Assembly (NCBI GenBank): GCA_033032865.1
Contig: JAWHQI010000259.1
Location: forward strand, 186,001 to 250,000
Direction of reading: 5' to 3'
Source of the DNA: Dactylorhiza incarnata
Taxonomy: Eukaryota; Streptophyta; Magnoliopsida; Asparagales; Orchidaceae
DNA length: 64,000 nt
Shown: positions 55,096-64,000 of the stretch, piece after piece
Numbering within the stretch: position 1 is the first letter of the stretch
Layout: the number at the start of each line of letters is the position of its first letter
Program-made: the position numbers and the translations under genes
The notes under the pieces: generated by a model
Seen by the model: only the letters and a program-made list of their open reading frames with translations
What the model was told of the DNA's origin: nothing
Databases searched by the model: none

Positions 55096-56238
55096 AAACA
55101 GTAAGTGATTTTTTAGGGTTTTGAAAATTTTGACGCTTGGACTTGATTAGGTGTCCTAATAGTAGTTCCATGCTGAAGTTGCAGATTTTTAGGAGATGTT
55201 TTGGATGGTCCAAATTGCATGAAACGTTAGTGATTTCTTATATACTTGACAAAATAATCATTGCATGAGATATATTTACTTATTTTTCATTTTGACTTTT
55301 CTAAAGACTTGTGCTTATAACTTGAAAAAAAAAATAGGAAATGAAAACCCAAGATATCATGTTTGAACAAATCAAATATGCATGATTTTAGAGATTAACA
55401 ATAATGTTCATGCACAATCATACTATGGATAAGCCCTAGATGAGAATACTCAGCCTGTATATCTTGGTAAACAAATAAAGCCTAACATAGACACAAATAT
55501 TCTTTAGGTGGCAATGTTAGAATGATAAATTTGAGATTAATATTATACCAAGTTTTGATTGTGTTTCAACTTAGAGACCTAGAATGGAGTGACAATTCTA
55601 TTTGATTTGATATCAAAATGATTCAAAGGTCTAAACTAGAAATAATACACACATAATATACCAACCATAGTAAGCAATTATAATACCAATTGTCATTATA
55701 TAAAATGTGATAGATGATTCTTGATATGAATTATGATTTTAGAAAGTTTTAGCAAAAGATATCAATAGATCATGGTGGTGCGTATGACATCAATATTTAT
55801 GACAATTAATCTTTCAATATGTCTTATGTGTTTTTCTTTTAATTTAGATAAATATCTCATAGCAAATTCAGAATTTTATCCACTTGTTGATGAAGGCTAA
55901 AAATCTAGTAACCGGATTTAATTTGAAATATCTTATAGCAAATTTAGAGTTTGATTCATATGGATAATATAAGATATTTAGAAGCAATGAATATAATAAT
56001 AAAAGATGGGTCATCAAAATAAAATATGATTTGGAATTTTGATCAATTTGATTTTATAAACATATTGATTTTGTAAGAGATAAGATCATATTTTCAAAAT
56101 TGTATAGGATGACCATGACATGATAGTTCAAAAGAAATAAGAAAAATAAGAAAAATTAAAAGACATGAAAGCATACCATGAAGTAGAACTTTGTATATTT
56201 CATTTTGAAAGGATTCTACTTCATGCAATTGATGATAC

Positions 56239-57753
56239 CTAATGGATAAGAGATTTAGGTATCCAAAGAGGACCATGAGTGATGGTTCCTTTGGGTACCC
56301 AAATGCATCGTGATGATTTTTGTGAAGACAAAGATGAATGAGTCCTTTCATGTGAAGTAAATGTTTCATTTTTAATTTTAGGCCTCCATTCAAACCTTGG
56401 TTTAATGTTATTCTTATTCATCAAATTTCCATTGAGATTATCTTTATATTGATGATTATGATTGTAATGATTATTAAAAGTGTTGTTCATAGGAAATTTG
56501 TGAGCATTTAATTTTATGTTGGGAGAAGATTGATGTTGTAAATGATAGTAATGATTGTATTTTGGAATTTCATTTTCAATCTTTTGAGGTTTGTTATTTC
56601 TATTGCTTGGCTTGTTCAACTTATAAGAAATCATATTCAACTTGCTTTTGGATTTTGCATTATTTTGAGATTGTATGTTTTGAGAGTTTTTCTTTATGAT
56701 TTCCTTAAGCAAGTTGATTTTAGTTTTTAATTCATTATTTTTAATCATTAAATTATGTCTAGCTTTATTATAAGCGATTGTGCTATTTTTAAGAATGGAA
56801 ACAATTGAATCAATATGATCTTGATAGTTATTTCTATATTCATCAAATGTTTCATCCATCTGTTTAATTTCAATTTTATATTCTTTACACTTAGCACAAT
56901 CATTTATCAAAGATGAATTTTCTAAACATAATTTTTCATTTTGTTCTTTTACTAAAATAAAATCCTTCTCAAGTTTCCTGTGCTTTTCTTTTAATTCATT
57001 ATATTCTACACAAGTTGTGGTGTTTTCTACTAAGGAGCAATGTGTAGAACTAGATAAATTTGATTCTTCATTAATTTTTGCTTTTAAATTTTTATTTTCT
57101 AAGTGCAAATGTTTAATAGCATTTTTTAATTTCTTAAATTTGCGCTTAGTATTTTGTAACAATTGTAATGAAGAGATAGAAGTACAAAAGATAGAATTTG
57201 ATTTCCTTACATTGCTTTTGGATGAGGGAGGATTTGAACATATTGTTCCTTTGTCTTCATCTTGGCATTCCTCTTCCAAAAGTAAGATTTCTTCTTCTTT
57301 TTCTCTTTGTGTATTGTTCTCCTTTTCTATTTCAATATTCTCCATGGCTTCGCTCCGAGAGAGATCTTCTTGAATGATAATGGATGCTTGTACGTTCTTT
57401 TCCTCCTGTGTTTGTTCCATACCTGCGAGAGGAAGATCATACATTTCTTCAAGAAATTTCCATACTTTATAAGCACTAGAAAAGCAATACACAAATTTGA
57501 AAACTTCATTTGAGAGACCACAAAATAGATAATGTTTAGCTTTTGCATCTAAATGAAGTTCCTTTTTATTTGATTCATCCACACGTCTTATAATTGCTAA
57601 GTTTCATACTTCGATATCTAAAGTTTTAATAAATTTTTCCATTAAAATTTTCCATCCTTTATAATTTGTTCCTTCAAATAAAGGTGGTGCAAGTGATTTT
57701 TCCTCTTCACAAAAATTTTCCCCACTAGTTGAAGCGAGATCATGAGACGCCAT
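56239..57753 (-). pseudogene. gag: X3 gag with premature stop
   Basis: True start is ATG 57753 (MASHDLASTSG, as in X2). Codon 50 is TGA (57606-57604) where X2 has TGG (Trp), after which the frame is open to 56239 (447 codons from an internal ATG at 57582). Features follow X2: YKVWKFLEEMYDLP, acidic stretch, coiled coil with repeated KLKNAIKHLHLENKNLKAKI-type heptads, Asn/His-rich region and the terminal WIPKSLIH. One base change disables an otherwise intact gene. Confidence 0.88.
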
Positions 57754-57786
57754 TATTCCCGGTTGTTAAGCCGATTGGAATAAAAC

Positions 57787-57799
57787 CGCTCTGATACCA
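57787..57799 (-). other. X3 primer-binding site
   Basis: TGGTATCAGAGCGG on the minus strand, two bases from the 5' LTR; matches initiator tRNA-Met. Confidence 0.82.
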
Positions 57800-57801
57800 C
57801 T

Positions 57802-58908
57802 TGTTGGATCGGTCGGCGCCCTTAGAGGGGGGGGGGTGAATAAGGGTTTTCAAAAACTTTAGATTATATTTAGAAAAACTTCAGAATATTGCAAGATTAA
57901 TAAAGAGACATCAAGTAAAACAATAATAAAGAGATATGCTTTATTAATATCAAATAATGTTTTACAAAACTTGATCTCTATGACGCTAGAAATCAGAGGC
58001 GACTAATAAAAATTCTTTTTCGTTTTCTATACCGACTCGTATCCCCACGAACCGGTTGGCTTTAGCCGATCTCTCCCCAGATACGGCCTCAAGCCGCTCT
58101 AGCCAATCTATCCCCAGAAAGGCCTCGAGCACCCCCTAGACCTAGCCTAGATCTAGTCGCCAACACGAGGCGAATTTCAGCCCTAAGTCCTACCCCAGAC
58201 CTAGTCGCCAACACTAGGCGATTTCACTTAAACGATTACAAGAAAAGATGTGAAATGAAAAAGACAATAATATAAAAACTCCCTCTATTTGGATCTCTTG
58301 GAGAAGTAGATGAAGACGCAGAGTATGACCGTAGTCGATGCGGTCTTTCGTCACGATGATGAAGCGTGTTGAAATCTTCTCCACGGATCTCCTTAAGGCA
58401 TTATGGAATTATGGGAGTATCGCTCTGAATCTTCCTCTCTCTGTTGTGACACGAAGCTCTGGAGTTTGGGATTAGAGGAGGATTAAGAATTCGGAGCCAA
58501 AGCATCCAATTTATAGCCTTTACGCTACCGCCGGCGCTAGCGCTACCGTCGGCTCTAGCCCAGATTAGGAAACGTTTTGCGCGGCAGGATCTTCAATCCG
58601 TGGCAACATATTGCTCCATGCCTCTTGTGCGTCATGTTACCGCCAGCTCTAGTAGCTACCGCCGGGTGCTAGCTCCTTCTAAAAATGATGCCGGAATCGT
58701 GCTAATCAACGCTAGCGCCGGGCGCTATCGCTACCGTCGGCGCTAGTGGGCCTCTTCGAATTTTGGCCTCAATTTTGGGGGCAGACATCATGAGTACTCC
58801 TTGAGTCATGTGGACTATGTTAACCTGCACACTTGAACATACAAGATCAAATACACATAGGATTTGTTATTCTCAAACCTAGGAGATGCGGAAGACCGTG
58901 TTCCAACA
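57802..58908 (-). repeat. X3 5' LTR
   Basis: 1107 bp. TATA box CTATAAATTG at about 58514-58505 on the minus strand with the GCGCTAGC / CTACCGCCGGCGCTAG array upstream (58520-58750). It has one more array word pair near 58540-58560 than the 3' LTR, and a G run of 10 (57826-57835) against 6. Confidence 0.92.
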
Positions 58909-59084
58909 ATTTGAACATGATTCATTAACTCAGTGAGTTCTGTCTCTAGGATTCTGCATCTTGTGGAAATGAGTTTGTCTAAACCAGCTTCAGTGAAGAG
59001 AGCTATGATGCTCTTATAGTTTTCGGCGGCGGCTTGGAAGCATTCAAGATCAATGTCAAAATCGGAGTTGATCTTGGGAGCCAT
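58909..59084 (-). pseudogene. U accessory ORF, N-terminal part
   Basis: ATG 59084 (MAPKINSDFDIDLECF), 56 codons or so up to the X3 insertion. The MAPK start and position match the third ORF of Z (MAPKSSKDLLEG). The remainder lies at 51124-49555. Confidence 0.75.
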
Positions 59085-59625
59085 TTAGGTCAGTGATAGA
59101 GAAGAAGAGATGGCTGGTCTGAGAAATGAGAAGGATGAGAGAAGCTCAGGAGTGTGCAGAATTTTAACTAAAGAGTCTATTTAAGTCAGGTGAAACGTCG
59201 ATACAATACACAACTCGAGGTTTATTCGGTACAGCCGTAGATGTGACCGAAAATATTTCAGTATTGCCGCTCTTTTTCATGAAGTCGACGTTGCGTCGAG
59301 TGGAAGTCGATGTATACGTCGGTATAGTCTGATAGGGTTTCCTATCGACGTATGCGTCGATATGAGTCGACGCATACGTCGAGTTTACTAATCATTTTTA
59401 GTTATCGACGATGCATCGATTAAGGAATCAACTTGATTTTTACTTTGTCTGAATATTTCAGGTTTTTCTTGAGGGGTTATTTCTTCCTAATCCTAAGGTT
59501 TTCTAAGTCACCCTTGGACTAATTTTATAAACAGTTGGATTGATTGTGCCAACATTGTTTGGCAGTGTGGCCAATTTTATTGCAGATATAACACCTAATT
59601 TTCTTTTGACTAAGGAGATTTGAGT
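59085..59625 (-). promoter_or_regulatory. U internal promoter region with TCGTCGA array
   Basis: Spacer between gag and the accessory ORF. On the minus strand, CGTCGA / TCGACG words (59225-59420), including CGACGCATACGTCGA and ATCGACGTATGCGTCGAT, precede a TATA-like TTAAATAGAC (59184-59175) about 93 bases before the ATG. Z has the same order and spacing with its own word. Promoter role is inferred. Confidence 0.6.
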
Positions 59626-61851
59626 TTAGGGAGGAATAGAGATGGTGATTAGGATAAAAGTTTTGGTTAGGGTAAAAGATTTGATTAGGATAGAAATTTT
59701 GATTAGGATAAAGTTTTGATTATGATAGAAATTATGATCAGGATGAATGGGTCCTGAATGGGGGTTAAGATGGAAAGTTTTTGGAGAATAGACATGTCCT
59801 GTAATTATGTTGCTCTGAGTTTTTATGCGTCGATATCTATTCGACGTATGTTGATAGTTGCGTCGATTTATATTCGACGCTTTCTCCAGATTGTGTTGAT
59901 CTAAAATTGTCGCATGTAAGAAGTTGCGTCGACTGGAAGTCGACGTACTTTTATTCAAGCGTCGAGTTGAGGTCGAGGCATCTGAGAGATTGCGTCGAGT
60001 AGGATTCGACGCACTATCATTCATGCGTCGATATGATGTCGACACAATTGTGTTTTCACAAATTTTATTTTTCCTTTTTTCTGATTTTATTTCTTTATGA
60101 GTTGTTTCTTTTGGCTTAGTTGCCTTCTTAGAAGTAGTTTGAGAGTCTTCATCTGTATAGTATGATGTTTCATCAAAATGGTTTATCTCATTGAGGGAGT
60201 CTTCTTCCTTATTTTGTGAGTCTTCTTCTTGGTTTATTGATTTAGTGGGTTTAGTGAATTTAACAGGGCTCATCCAAGCAGGTTTGTTGGATGGAATTAG
60301 ACTAGATGAGGGATCAGCTCCCAGCCCAAGATTTTTATGTCTTCTTGTTTGTTTTTCTGTGATTTCTTTAAGTGTTTGACTTCTCATTTTTATTGATTCT
60401 TCAAAAGCTTTTGCTTGGGATACCTTATTCTTAAGGAGCTGGTTTTCTATTTTAGCCCTCTCTATTTCTTTTTCTCTGATGTTAGCCCTGAACTCATAAT
60501 TTTTAGAACAAGTATCCTCTATATTTCTCTGGTTTTTAATGACATTAATTTGTTCTTGTAGATTCTTAATTTCTTGTTTAGCTTTTAGTTGATCTAAACA
60601 TAATCCTTTAAAATCATTTTTGAAATCATCACACAGAAAATTTATGTCATCAAAAATGCTTACCTCATCCTTATCCTCATACTCCTCTATGAGAATAAGG
60701 CTATTTTCTTTATCATCTTCAGAAGAGATGCTTCCTTCTGATTCTGTCTCACTCCATGATTTAGCACCATGTTCTTCCTTTGAGCTTTCAAGAGCCATTA
60801 AGCATAGGTCTTCTTGCTTAGACTCTTCATTGTCACTTTTGGATGAGGTGTTGTCCTCAGAATCTGTTTCACTCCAAGCTTCTGCAATGAAACCACTTTC
60901 TTTCTTCTTCCCCTTTTTCTTGAGATCTTTCTTTTTCTCAGCATTCTCTGGACACTCTGGAGCAATATGTCCAGTTTTCCTGCAGGAATAACAAACAATA
61001 TCTTTGGTGGGAGTCTTATCATACCTTGGTTTTGACTCTCTCCTTCTAGACCCATCTTGCCTGACCCATTTCTTGAATCTTCTGGCCAAGAGGCTGAATA
61101 GTTCTTCTTCAGTCACAGAGGTTTCTTCATCTGTTGCTTTTAATGCAACATTTCTATCTTTTGAAGGGGTTGGAGTGTTTTCCCTTCTTTCCTTCTCTTC
61201 TCTGGTTTTCAGTAGTTGCTCATAGGATTTGAGTTTTCCTAAGAGAGCATCAGTTGAGATTTCCTTTTGTCCTCTTGTATCTCTTATTGCCCATATTCTT
61301 GAGTCCCATGAACTTGGGAGACTCATTAACAGTTTGTCATTGATCTCTGTGAGAGATCTCTCTCTATCCAAGCTCCTTAATTGATTGATGATCAGACTGA
61401 ATCTGTCATACATCTTAGATATGCTTTCTTCATGCTTCTTTTGAAAGTTCTCATATTGGGAGATCAATAGAGCCTTTCTATCTTTCCTTTCATCAGCACT
61501 TCCTTCTACTATCTTTGTAAGAGCCTCCCAGATTTCTTTGGCTGATTCACAGTCAACAACCTTTTGAAAGATTTCATCTGAGAGGGTTGAGACAAGAATG
61601 TTCACAGCTTTTGCATCACTTGTTCCTACCTTCTTTTCTTCAACTGTCCACTCAGCCCTTGGGACAAGTGTTTGAGTCACTTTACCACTTGAGTCCTTTC
61701 TATAGGGCTTAGGAGGACCTGTCAAAATAACATTGAACAAATCTTCATCAATAGAATTCATATAGATCCTAATTCTTGTTTTCCAAAGTGCAAACTTTTC
61801 AAGGTTGCAAATTGGTGGTCTGGTGGAAGCATAATCTTTGATTTGTGCCAT
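59626..61851 (-). CDS. gag: U copia gag (741 aa) with repeat-rich C-terminus
   Basis: Starts at ATG 61851, about 100 bp from the 5' LTR. Residues 1-240 are a UBN2-type Gag (CNLEKFALWKTRIRIYMN; MYDRFSLIINQLRSL). The zinc knuckle C287-x2-C290-x4-H295-x4-C300 would bind RNA. A Ser/Glu/Asp region and coiled coil (about 430-500) follow. From about 595 to 680 the protein repeats S-T-R-R-N/L motifs, because the DNA here (59820-60060) is an array of the element's own TCGACG word. The end is Ile/His/Leu-rich low-complexity sequence. There is no protease or pol, and the frame is unbroken. The longest intact gag here and a plausible donor of particles for Y. Confidence 0.85.
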   Translation of the reverse strand: MAQIKDYASTRPPICNLEKFALWKTRIRIYMNSIDEDLFNVILTGPPKPYRKDSSGKVTQTLVPRAEWTVEEKKVGTSDAKAVNILVSTLSDEIFQKVVDCESAKEIWEALTKIVEGSADERKDRKALLISQYENFQKKHEESISKMYDRFSLIINQLRSLDRERSLTEINDKLLMSLPSSWDSRIWAIRDTRGQKEISTDALLGKLKSYEQLLKTREEKERRENTPTPSKDRNVALKATDEETSVTEEELFSLLARRFKKWVRQDGSRRRESKPRYDKTPTKDIVCYSCRKTGHIAPECPENAEKKKDLKKKGKKKESGFIAEAWSETDSEDNTSSKSDNEESKQEDLCLMALESSKEEHGAKSWSETESEGSISSEDDKENSLILIEEYEDKDEVSIFDDINFLCDDFKNDFKGLCLDQLKAKQEIKNLQEQINVIKNQRNIEDTCSKNYEFRANIREKEIERAKIENQLLKNKVSQAKAFEESIKMRSQTLKEITEKQTRRHKNLGLGADPSSSLIPSNKPAWMSPVKFTKPTKSINQEEDSQNKEEDSLNEINHFDETSYYTDEDSQTTSKKATKPKETTHKEIKSEKRKNKICENTIVSTSYRRMNDSASNPTRRNLSDASTSTRRLNKSTSTSSRRNFLHATILDQHNLEKASNINRRNYQHTSNRYRRIKTQSNIITGHVYSPKTFHLNPHSGPIHPDHNFYHNQNFILIKISILIKSFTLTKTFILITISIPP
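59820..60060. repeat. TCGACG words inside the U gag coding region
   Basis: About ten words such as TATTCGACG, GCGTCGA and GTCGACG in both orientations, spaced about 20-30 bp, in frame with gag and encoding repeated Arg-Arg with Ser/Thr/Asn. The same words form the arrays at 59225-59420 and 62940-63180 of this element. Confidence 0.8.
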
Positions 61852-61937
61852 GTGAAAAATAGTTTTTAGAAATCTATATATATATATATATATGAGGTAG
61901 GATCTTTTTGATCAACGAGTTACCCTTTTTAGATCAA

Positions 61938-61953
61938 CCTGGCTCTGATACCA
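61938..61953 (-). other. U primer-binding site
   Basis: TGGTATCAGAGCCAGG on the minus strand, two bases from the LTR; perfect initiator tRNA-Met complement. Confidence 0.85.
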
Positions 61954-61955
61954 AT

Positions 61956-63262
61956 TGAAAGTGCACAGTTAACCTCACTAGAATTCTCTAGAGGGGGTGA
62001 ATAAAGATTTAAAAATACTTTGTGCAATTATATATATATGTGTGTAATAATCACAGAATTAAGCTTCCCACACACCAACAAGAATTAAGCAAGTAAAGAA
62101 GGAAAATAGCAAGAAGAAAATCACAGCACAACACAAAGAAATATAGTGGTTCCCCAAACATTGGGTAGTCCACTCTTCTACCCCCTTGGTAGGAATTCAC
62201 TATCTTGCACTGAGTCTTTTGATAAGGAGACTCTTAGAACCAGCCTGAGTCTTTTGATAAGGAGACTCTTAGAACCAGTACAACTGAATTTTTTGAAGAG
62301 AGATTCTAAAAACTCTTTTACACAATTTGAAAATGAAATAAGAGTAAGAAGAAGAAGTAGAAGAAGTAATTTTAGATAAGAAAGAATCTTCTTCCTAGCA
62401 AGAAGATTAGAAGCACAAGAAATAGTGAATGAAATCTCTCTTCTATAGTGAGAAGGAGATTGTAGGTCTTTTTCTCTTTCAATGAGAGCTATCAGAGATT
62501 GCAGCAGTATGGCTTCAGAAAGAGGAGAAGAAGAAGGCTTGTTGTTGGCTTCAGCACACTATCATTTCTCACAGCTTTTCTCACTTTTCTCTTGGGAGCT
62601 TTTCCTCTATTTCAAATGTATGGAGTGGATCACTTCTCATGTTTTCTCTGCCGACTTCCCTCTTATTTATAGCTCTGTTTATTCAAAGAATACTATAGGA
62701 GAATAATCAATTAGCAGACAGAGAATTAGTAAGAGAGAAAAGATTCCATAATCAATATTTCTGTAGAAGGAAAGAGATCATTCTGATTTCAAATAATATC
62801 CATAATAAACTTAATCAATTTAGCCAAGAATCATTTAGAAGGAAAGACTGATTCAAAACGGATAGAAAAGAATAATATCATTCCATAAAATTCAGATCTA
62901 CAGATAGAAGGAAAGAAATCTGGCGTGTTTTGAATTTGACATAGAAATTGACGTACGTCGATTACTATTCGACGGAAGCGTCGATTTCAGACTGGCTGGT
63001 CGTCGAGAGAAGAATATAGAAGGCGCGTCTACTAAGATACGTCGACTTCACTAGATACGTTGACTAGAAGTCAGAGTTACGTCGACATAGGTTACGTCGA
63101 ATTCTATTTAGAGCTACTTCGACTCATTTTGAGAGGAACGTCGACTACACTTCGACGTTGCGTCGAATACTATTCGACGCATATTTACTTAGACTAATTT
63201 TTCATTCTTGGAATTTATATTCCACTCATTTTTAGGGGTTAAGATAAATCATTTCCCCAACA
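61956..63262 (-). repeat. U 5' LTR
   Basis: 1307 bp. On the minus strand: U3 with a CGTCGA / TCGACG array (63180-62940), TATA box TATAAATAA at 62671-62663, then R-U5 ending TGTGCACTTTCA. It contains a 36-bp tandem repeat around GAGTCTTTTGATAAGGAGAC (62212-62275), also in the other LTR. Frames at 62146-62706 are chance. Confidence 0.92.
62940..63180. repeat. Palindrome array in U U3
   Basis: Roughly a dozen CGTCGA / TCGACG words, several preceded by TAT or ACT (ACGTCGACTACACTTCGACG, TACTATTCGACG), upstream of the minus-strand TATA box. It is absent from the truncated 3' LTR. Confidence 0.85.
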
Positions 63263-63267
63263 GAATT

Positions 63268-64000
63268 TTTATTGGTTACTCTTCAACTAGTAAGGCTTAT
63301 AGAATATATAATAAAAGAACTAAAGTAGTTGAAGAGCCTATACATGTAAGATTTGATGAGTTTGTTCCTTGTGTAGATTCTAATCATACAGGAAATGAAG
63401 ATGAACCTATTTCCCCTTTGGAGCATGAGGATGATGAATCACTTGGAGAAAAAGAAGAAGAAAAAGAAGAAGAACAAGAGGAGAAAGAAAATGAGATAAT
63501 AGAATATGTTCCTTCAAGCGTGTTGCAGTTCACTAAGGATCATCCAAAGGAGTTTGTGATAGGAGAACCATCAAAAGGGGTAAGTACTCGTTCTTCTTAA
63601 CATGAGTCTTTTTCAAACCTTTGTTTTATATCCGAAATAGAACCAAAAAATGTTTCAACCGCTTTAAATGATGAATTTTGGTTTATAGCTATGAATGATG
63701 AATTGAATCAATTTGAACGTAACGAGGTTTGGAATTTAGTAGAGAGGCCATCTAATCATCCCATTATAGGAGTCAAATGGATTTTCAAAAATAAATTAGA
63801 TGGTGACTCTAGGATAACAAGGAATAAAGCAAGACTTGTTGCACAAGGTTATTCACAAATCGAAGGGGTAGATTTTGATGAAACTTTTGCACCCGTTGCT
63901 CGCCTAGAATCAATTAGAATATTTCTTGCCTTTCTAAATGGGATTATAAAAGAAGAAGTTTATGTAGAACAATCCCCTGGTTTTGTGAATAAAAAATTTC
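63268..64000 (+). pseudogene. pol: V pol after U: integrase-RT linker and start of RT
   Basis: Resumes V with the conserved FIGYSSTSKAYRIYNKRTKVVEEPIHVRFDE, then a Glu-rich linker. TAA at 63598-63600 interrupts, but the same frame continues with copia RT (RVT_2): [43 protein letters not shown]. Next, LAF joins directly to [17 protein letters not shown]. The usual stretch with the first catalytic Asp (QMDV-K) is missing, apparently deleted between two A-F codons. Runs off the window. Not functional. Confidence 0.85.

Larger units (their letters stand above)
52210..56238 (-). other. X3 internal non-coding region
   Basis: 4 kb without pol. It carries several CTCCCC tracts next to the 3' LTR, the conserved X block at 52760-52990, and a short array at 55058-55095. 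Short frames are not shared with X1 or X2. Confidence 0.7.
51125..58908 (-). mobile_element. X3: complete gag-only copia element inside U
   Basis: 7.8-kb minus-strand element with target duplication ATTTG (51120-51124, 58909-58913). LTRs are 51125-52209 (1085 bp) and 57802-58908 (1107 bp), differing mainly by an extra block of array words and G-run length in the latter. Primer site at 57787-57799. It contains a gag with a premature stop and no pol. It interrupts the U accessory ORF after the codons for LMNHVQI. Confidence 0.93.
48712..63262 (-). mobile_element. U: copia element with gag and accessory ORF, carrying X3
   Basis: Minus-strand element with TG...CA ends and target duplication GAATT. 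5' LTR 63262-61956 (1307 bp); 3' LTR only 49592-48712, lacking about 430 bp of U3. Gag is 61851-59626 and the accessory ORF runs 59084-58909, X3, then 51124-49555. No protease, integrase or RT is present. Y shares its gag start and LTR edge. It must rely on another element for replication proteins. Confidence 0.92.
44893..64000 (+). mobile_element. V: copia element with gag-pol, 3' end outside window
   Basis: Plus-strand Sirevirus-like element: 5' LTR (44893-46334), primer site, gag, protease and integrase up to 48711, then U inserted (target duplication GAATT at 48707-48711 and 63263-63267), then the integrase-RT linker and RT to the window end. It has the same LTR end as X1-X4, so it represents the pol-bearing relative of that gag-only group. 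It is itself dead: a frameshift near 46445, stops at 47235 and 48179, a frameshift near 48080, a mutated integrase Asp and an RT deletion. Confidence 0.92.

Overview
The window is plant nuclear DNA made almost entirely of nested LTR retrotransposons. I see no host gene, no RNA gene and no bacterial-type feature. Evidence for a plant: Ty1/copia elements primed from initiator-tRNA-Met type sites, repeated polypurine tracts of the Sirevirus kind, a Tat-type Ty3/gypsy element with spliced antisense genes, and gag/pol frames broken by stops and frameshifts. The species cannot be named from this sequence. Element names (X1-X4, Y, Z, U, V, G) are mine.

Left block (1-32885). Z is a decayed minus-strand copia element with pol and an extra third ORF; only 26496-32885 is visible. 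X1 (plus strand, gag-only, starting before the window) ends at 26495 inside the LTR of Z. Y (minus-strand copia, 1023-19974, target duplication AAATT) is inserted just after the X1 gag. G, a 13.6-kb Tat-type gypsy element (4991-18556, target duplication CCGGG), is inserted in the 5' LTR of Y. The stack is four deep: G in Y in X1 in Z.

Middle (32886-44892). A truncated X4 interrupts the integrase of Z. It is followed by sequence I cannot assign, which is split by X2 (35760-44382, minus strand, target duplication GTTAG). X2 is complete, with an intact gag and no pol.

Right block (44893-64000). V is a plus-strand copia element with gag-pol that runs off the window; U (48712-63262, minus strand, target duplication GAATT) sits in its integrase. 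U has gag and an accessory ORF but no pol. X3 (51125-58908, minus strand, target duplication ATTTG) sits in the accessory ORF of U. The stack is X3 in U in V.

What stands out is a shared design. In LTRs of both superfamilies, a family-specific array of short CG-containing palindromes lies upstream of the TATA box. The motif differs between families: CCGNGCGG in G; TTCGTCGA/TCGACGAA in Y, U and V; TTAACGCC in X1; GCGCTAGC in X2-X4; AACCGCTGAG in Z. In several elements the same motif recurs internally. In U and Z an array plus TATA box sits in front of the accessory ORF; in G the motif lies in the introns of the antisense genes. Palindromes in the LTR cis-region are known for maize Sireviruses. 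The motif-matched internal copies beside accessory genes, and the mixing of motifs between families, are the most interesting things here. G also carries a row of hairpins between pol and its antisense genes, whose stems show compensating base changes.
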